Shown here one piece after another: positions 6,966 to 10,277 of a stretch of 10,277 bases of DNA (positions within the stretch are counted from its first letter, which is position 1; each line of letters opens with the position of its first letter). The stretch comes from an uncultured Myxococcales bacterium (GTDB taxonomy: Bacteria > Myxococcota_A > UBA9042 > DTJE01). Made by a program: the position numbers and the translations under genes. Below the pieces are notes generated by a model. The model saw only the letters and a list, made by a program, of their open reading frames with translations. It ran no database searches and was not told the origin of the DNA. The stretch is from positions 1 to 10,277 of the forward strand of contig CALJUR010000059.1 in NCBI GenBank assembly GCA_937975765.1, written 5' to 3'.

Positions 6966-8425
6966 GCCTCGTGCCCCCCGGGCGCAGCCGCCCTCTGGCC
7001 GGCCCACGCCCGCCAGTGCGCCACCACCAGGTTCTCGACCAGCGCGTGCCGGAAGGCCGCCCCGCCCCGCACGTCGCCGATCGGGGACACGTCCGCGGCC
7101 GCGGCCCGTCCCGCCTCGCGCGCGGCCTCGGCGGTGAACGGGCGTCCCGCCAGCGCCTCCCCCGCCCGCCGCGACAGCACGGCGGTGGGCGCCGCCCCGC
7201 CGAACGCGATCCGCGCCTGCACGACCCTCCCGGCGACGTCCATCCGCAGCATCGCGCACGAGTTCACCGCGGCGATGTCCAGTTCGCGCCGACGGCCCAC
7301 CTTCTCGAAGTGCACGAAGGCGTCCCCGGACCGCGGAATCACGACCTCGGTGATCCACTCGTCGGGGCGCCGCTCGGTCTCCTTGTACGCCCGGAAGAAG
7401 CGGTCCAGCGGCACTTCCCGGCCGCCCGCCGGGCCCTCCAGCCGCACCCGTGCCCCCAGCGCCATCAGCACCGGCACCGTGTCGGCCACCGGCGACGCGT
7501 TGGCCAGGTTGCCCGCCAGCGTCGCGCGGCTGCGGACCTGCCGCGATCCCATGACCCGAATCGCCGCGGCCAGCACCGGCAGCGCGTCCCGGACGGCCCG
7601 CCCGAGGTCCTCCAGGCAGGCCGCGGCACCCACCCGCACCTCGTCGTCCCCGACGTCCACGCGGCGCAGGCCGTCCACGCGCGACACGTCCAGCAGCAGG
7701 GCCGGCCGGGCCCCCCGGTTCCGCATCGCCACCACCACGTCGGTGCCGCCGCCCAGGATCGTGGCCTGGCCCGCGTGGCGCCCCAGCAGCGCCGTCACCT
7801 CGTCGGCCGACCGCGGCGCGACGTACCGGCAGCCCGGCGCCTCCACCGCGAACGTCGGCCCCGGCCCGGCCTGCCGTTGGGCGGCCTCGACGCCGGCCAG
7901 GAACGGCGGCCGCAGCGTCGCCGGGTCCAGGGCCCGCGCCCGCAGCGCGCCCGCCAGCGCCGCCCCCGCGTCCCGGATCGCCACGTAGCCGGTGCAGCGG
8001 CACAGGTTGCCTTCCAGCGCCGCGCGCAGCGCCTCCGCGTCCGGGTCCGGGTCGTCCAGGAACAGCGCGAACAGCGACATCGCGACGCCAGGCGTGCAGA
8101 ACCCGCACTGGATGGCGTTCGAGTCCACCAGCGCCTGCTGGACCGGGTGCAGGATGTCGCCGTCCGCCAGCCCCTCGATCGTGATCACGTGGCGCCCGTG
8201 GACCGTCGGCGCCAGCAGCAGGCACGAGGCGACCGGCCGGTATCGCACGCGATCCCCGTCCGGTTCCCCCACAACCACCGTGCAGGCCCCGCAGTCGCCC
8301 TCGCCGCACCCTTCCCGGGTCCCGGGCAGCCCCAGCGGGCCGCGCAGCAGGTCCAGGAGGGTGGTGTCGGGCCGCGCCTCGATTTCCCGGAGAGCCCCGT
8401 TCAGGAAGAACCGCACCTTCTCCAT
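6962..8425 (-). CDS. xdhA: Xanthine dehydrogenase, iron-sulfur/FAD subunit XdhA
   Basis: 487 aa from ATG at 8425; an in-frame GTG at 8431 would add two residues. This is the electron-transfer subunit: it takes electrons from the molybdenum site in XdhB and delivers them through two 2Fe-2S clusters and FAD, normally to NAD+. A plant-ferredoxin-like domain carries Cys40, Cys45, Cys48 and Cys68 (GCGEGDCGACT). The second cluster domain carries Cys107, Cys110, Cys142 and Cys144 (QCGFCTPG, then GNLCRCTGY). An FAD domain follows with ILGGGTD (222-228) and the ATLAGNLANASPVAD signature, then the CO-dehydrogenase-flavoprotein-like C-terminal domain. This fused layout is that of R. capsulatus XdhA, not of three-subunit enzymes. 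No good Shine-Dalgarno precedes the ATG; a TTGACA ends 29 nt upstream. It is the first gene of the xdhAB operon and diverges from the SDR gene. No xdhC-type maturation gene is in the window. Confidence 0.94.
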   Translation of the reverse strand: MEKVRFFLNGALREIEARPDTTLLDLLRGPLGLPGTREGCGEGDCGACTVVVGEPDGDRVRYRPVASCLLLAPTVHGRHVITIEGLADGDILHPVQQALVDSNAIQCGFCTPGVAMSLFALFLDDPDPDAEALRAALEGNLCRCTGYVAIRDAGAALAGALRARALDPATLRPPFLAGVEAAQRQAGPGPTFAVEAPGCRYVAPRSADEVTALLGRHAGQATILGGGTDVVVAMRNRGARPALLLDVSRVDGLRRVDVGDDEVRVGAAACLEDLGRAVRDALPVLAAAIRVMGSRQVRSRATLAGNLANASPVADTVPVLMALGARVRLEGPAGGREVPLDRFFRAYKETERRPDEWITEVVIPRSGDAFVHFEKVGRRRELDIAAVNSCAMLRMDVAGRVVQARIAFGGAAPTAVLSRRAGEALAGRPFTAEAAREAGRAAAADVSPIGDVRGGAAFRHALVENLVVAHWRAWAGQRAAAPGGHEA

Positions 8426-8430
8426 CGACA

Positions 8431-8459
8431 CGCTCGGCTTGGCAGGAATCCGCTGTCAA
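8431..8459 (-). promoter_or_regulatory. Weak candidate promoter of xdhAB
   Basis: An exact TTGACA is read on the minus strand at 8459-8454, in the gap between xdhA and the divergent SDR gene. At the ideal 17-nt spacing the -10 position (8436-8431) reads CGAGCG and does not match. The box lies 29 nt before the xdhA ATG, nearly the same distance as the box before the SRAP ATG (30 nt), which is the main reason to list it. The rest of the gap 8426-8539 shows only the Shine-Dalgarno of the SDR gene. Confidence 0.22.
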
Positions 8460-8539
8460 TGTAACCGCTTTCGGCCGCGATGGCGAGACAAACGACCACG
8501 CGTCCGATACCCTGCCTGCGTCGAAGCCGGAGGGAGGCG

Positions 8540-9361
8540 ATGCGCACGCTGAAGGGACGGACGCTGGTGATCACCGGGGCCAGCCGCGGAATCGGCGAGG
8601 CGATCGCGGTCCGCGCGGGCCGGGACGGGGCGAACGTCGTGCTGCTGGCGAAGACGGTGGACCCGCACCCGGCGTTGCCGGGGACGCTGGCCACGGCGGC
8701 CGAGGCCGTCGAGAAGGCCGGCGGAAGGGCGCTGCCGATCGCGGTGGACGTGCGGTTCGAGGACCAGGTCCGCGGCGCGGTCGAACAGGCCGTGGCCGCG
8801 TTCGGGGGGATCGACGTTCTGGTGAACAACGCCAGCGCGATCTTCCTGGCGCGCACCGAGGACACCCCGCTGAAGCGCTGGGACCTGATGCACCAGGTCA
8901 ACGCCCGGGCGACCTTCCTGTGCACCCAGGCCTGCCTGCCCCACCTGCGGAAAAGCGGCAACCCGCACGTGCTGGCGATGTCGCCGCCGCCGCGACTGGA
9001 GCCGGCGTGGTTCGGCGCGCACATCGCCTACACGCTGTCCAAGTATGGCATGAGCCTGCTGGTGCTGGGGTGGGCCGAGGAGTTCCGGCACGAGGGGATC
9101 GCGTTCAACACGCTGTGGCCGCGCTGGTCGGTCGCGACGTCCGCCGTCCGGAACGTGCTGGGGGGGGACGACGCGATCCGGCAGTCGGTCCGGCCGGAGA
9201 TGATGGCCGACGCAGCGTGGGCGATCCTGACCCGGGAGGCGCGCACGACGACCGGCCGCTTCTTCATCGACGAGGACGTCCTGCGGGAGGAAGGCGAGAC
9301 CGACTTCGCGAGGTACGCGGTGGAGCCGGGTCAGCCCCTGCTGGAGGATCTGTTTGTCTAG
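8540..9361 (+). CDS. Short-chain dehydrogenase/reductase, HSDL2-like
   Basis: 273 aa, an NAD(P)-dependent oxidoreductase with a Rossmann fold. ATG at 8540 is chosen because a double GGAGGGAGG stands at 8529-8537 and the protein then starts at the usual distance before the cofactor loop. Motifs: TGASRGIG (12-19) for nucleotide binding, NNAS at 96-99, catalytic Ser148, Tyr164 and Lys168 (YTLSK). The whole length resembles the bacterial relatives of the SDR domain of human hydroxysteroid dehydrogenase-like protein 2: DPHPALPGT after the second strand, DLMHQVNARATFLCTQACLPHL in the middle, and FFIDEDVLREEG near the C terminus. The true substrate of this subgroup is poorly known; a fatty-acid or acyl-type substrate has been suggested, so no reaction is assigned. 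It diverges from xdhAB with 114 bp between starts, possibly under shared control. Its TAG stop shares the palindrome CTAG with the stop of the convergent gene. Confidence 0.92.
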   Translation: MRTLKGRTLVITGASRGIGEAIAVRAGRDGANVVLLAKTVDPHPALPGTLATAAEAVEKAGGRALPIAVDVRFEDQVRGAVEQAVAAFGGIDVLVNNASAIFLARTEDTPLKRWDLMHQVNARATFLCTQACLPHLRKSGNPHVLAMSPPPRLEPAWFGAHIAYTLSKYGMSLLVLGWAEEFRHEGIAFNTLWPRWSVATSAVRNVLGGDDAIRQSVRPEMMADAAWAILTREARTTTGRFFIDEDVLREEGETDFARYAVEPGQPLLEDLFV

Positions 9362-10277
9362 GCGCCGCGCCCGCGGCAACCGGTCCGCGCCATCCTTCGA
9401 CGAAGAAGGCCGGCCAGCAGCAGCAGGAGGCTCGCGGGAAGGGCGGAGCCTGGGGCCCGGGCGGTCGAGGAGCAGGAACCGCCGCTGTGCGGGGCCGGCT
9501 GGATCGTGTCGCCGGTCGTCCCGTCGGACGAGGACGTGTCGAGGGCGTCGAACGCGCCGTCGTCGGTGGACGACGGGCGGTCCTCCCCGACGGCGTCCGG
9601 AAGCGGCTCGGCGAACTCGGGCCCCGACTCGCTGGACTCCTCCGCCGAGTCGTCCGTATCGGGCACGGGATCGACCGGGTCCGGGACACAGCCCTCCTCC
9701 TCGGCATGGGTGCCCTCGGGGCAGCAGCCTTGGGGAATCGCGCATCCGCGCGGGCAGGCTTCCCGCGACGCGACCTGGCCGCAATCGCCGTACTGCAGGA
9801 ACGTCCCGTCCACGCAGCGCGTGCGGACGTCGGGCGTCGCACAGACGCAGTACCCGACGTCGGGCACGCACCAGGCGCCGCCCTCCCGGTCGGCCTGGCA
9901 GGTCGATCCATCGGGACAGGCAGCCGACGCACACGAAGGGGCGCAGTGCCTCCCGGAGCCGATGACCAGGCACGTGGCCCCGGCGTCCTTGCACTCCTCG
10001 TCGGTCGAGCATGCCTCGCACAGGACGGGCCGGCAGGTGCCGGTCCTGCACAACTGGTCTGCGGGACACGGGTGGGCGTCGGAGCAGCACCCCACCACCC
10101 GTTCGTGGCGACATCCCTGGCGGGCCTCGCAGTCGTCGAAGGTGCAGCCGTCCCCGTCATCGCAGTCCAGTTGTGCCTGGGCCTCGCACCGTCCCGAGGC
10201 GCAGGCGTCGCCGGTCGTACACGCGTCGCCGTCGTCGCAGCCCGTGTCGTCCGCCTTCGCCGGGTTCGAACACACGC
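9358..10277 (-). CDS. Cys-rich surface protein with MYXO-CTERM-like sorting tail (5' truncated)
   Basis: The frame is open to the right edge; the codon at 10275-10273 is GTG but reads as an internal Val, so the start lies outside. The 305 visible residues have three parts. Residues 1-195 are Cys-rich with repeated motifs such as CDDGDACTTGDAC and CDDGDGCTFDDC, typical of myxobacterial secreted multi-domain proteins; the cysteines are expected to form disulfides. Residues about 196-263 are an acidic Ser/Asp/Pro linker. The C terminus (264-305) has SGGSCSS (Cys268), a hydrophobic run SALPASLLLLLAGLL (277-291) and then Arg-Arg-Arg, the MYXO-CTERM layout recognised by the myxosortase system, which processes such proteins and anchors them at the surface. 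After the Arg cluster the tail runs 11 residues further than I would expect. Function of the missing N-terminal part is unknown. The stop overlaps that of the SDR gene. Confidence 0.85.
   Translation of the reverse strand, partial: VCSNPAKADDTGCDDGDACTTGDACASGRCEAQAQLDCDDGDGCTFDDCEARQGCRHERVVGCCSDAHPCPADQLCRTGTCRPVLCEACSTDEECKDAGATCLVIGSGRHCAPSCASAACPDGSTCQADREGGAWCVPDVGYCVCATPDVRTRCVDGTFLQYGDCGQVASREACPRGCAIPQGCCPEGTHAEEEGCVPDPVDPVPDTDDSAEESSESGPEFAEPLPDAVGEDRPSSTDDGAFDALDTSSSDGTTGDTIQPAPHSGGSCSSTARAPGSALPASLLLLLAGLLRRRMARTGCRGRGA

Noticed and set aside
4614..8459. A single 1281-residue minus-strand frame suggesting a fusion upstream of XdhB
   Set aside because: Only the part from 6965 down has XdhB motifs; the remainder is the shadow of xdhA in another frame.
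8506..8513. GATACCCT as a -10 box for the SDR gene
   Set aside because: Only 3 of 6 match and no -35-like hexamer sits at a suitable distance.

Overview
The window is about 70% GC. It is packed with protein genes on both strands and holds no RNA gene, mobile element or CRISPR array that I can see. Several marks point to a predatory or soil type bacterium of the Myxococcota (old Deltaproteobacteria): a cell-surface protein ending in a MYXO-CTERM-like sorting tail, a lipoprotein with a Pro-Asp-Pro-Gly-Thr spacer followed by Cys-rich 'CDDG' sequence, and a PqqD-M50 membrane protease. The phylum is inferred from protein style, not from a marker gene.

Left part (1-3515, plus strand): the last 47 codons of an unidentified gene run into a GTG-started gene (4-nt overlap) for a membrane zinc protease of the M50 family with an N-terminal PqqD-like domain. 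After a short GC-rich leader comes a 664-aa secreted lipoprotein with a repeat spacer, a small Cys-rich segment and two tandem copies of one roughly 240-residue module.

Middle part (3519-4633): a minus-strand SRAP-family protein (abasic-site DNA-protein crosslink, YedK/HMCES type) lies back to back with a small plus-strand gene. A 122-bp divergent control region between them carries an exact TTGACA box on each strand. The small gene encodes a secreted, strongly basic 78-aa precursor with eight regularly spaced cysteines. I do not recognise its family, and it is the most novel item here.

Right part (4614-10277): a minus-strand xdhA-xdhB operon encodes a two-subunit xanthine dehydrogenase. XdhA carries two 2Fe-2S clusters and FAD; XdhB carries the molybdenum cofactor, and all three purine-specific active-site residues are present. 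The operon diverges from a plus-strand HSDL2-like short-chain dehydrogenase/reductase. That gene converges on the 3' end of a Cys-rich surface protein that runs off the right edge.

Only xdhAB and the first two genes form clear translational units. The other genes appear to be separate transcription units. All three convergent junctions are extremely tight (3-nt gap, 20-nt overlap, 4-nt overlap), leaving no room for ordinary terminators between genes. No stretch over 300 bases lacks a gene; the only gaps of note are 1447-1520, 4275-4396 and 8426-8539.
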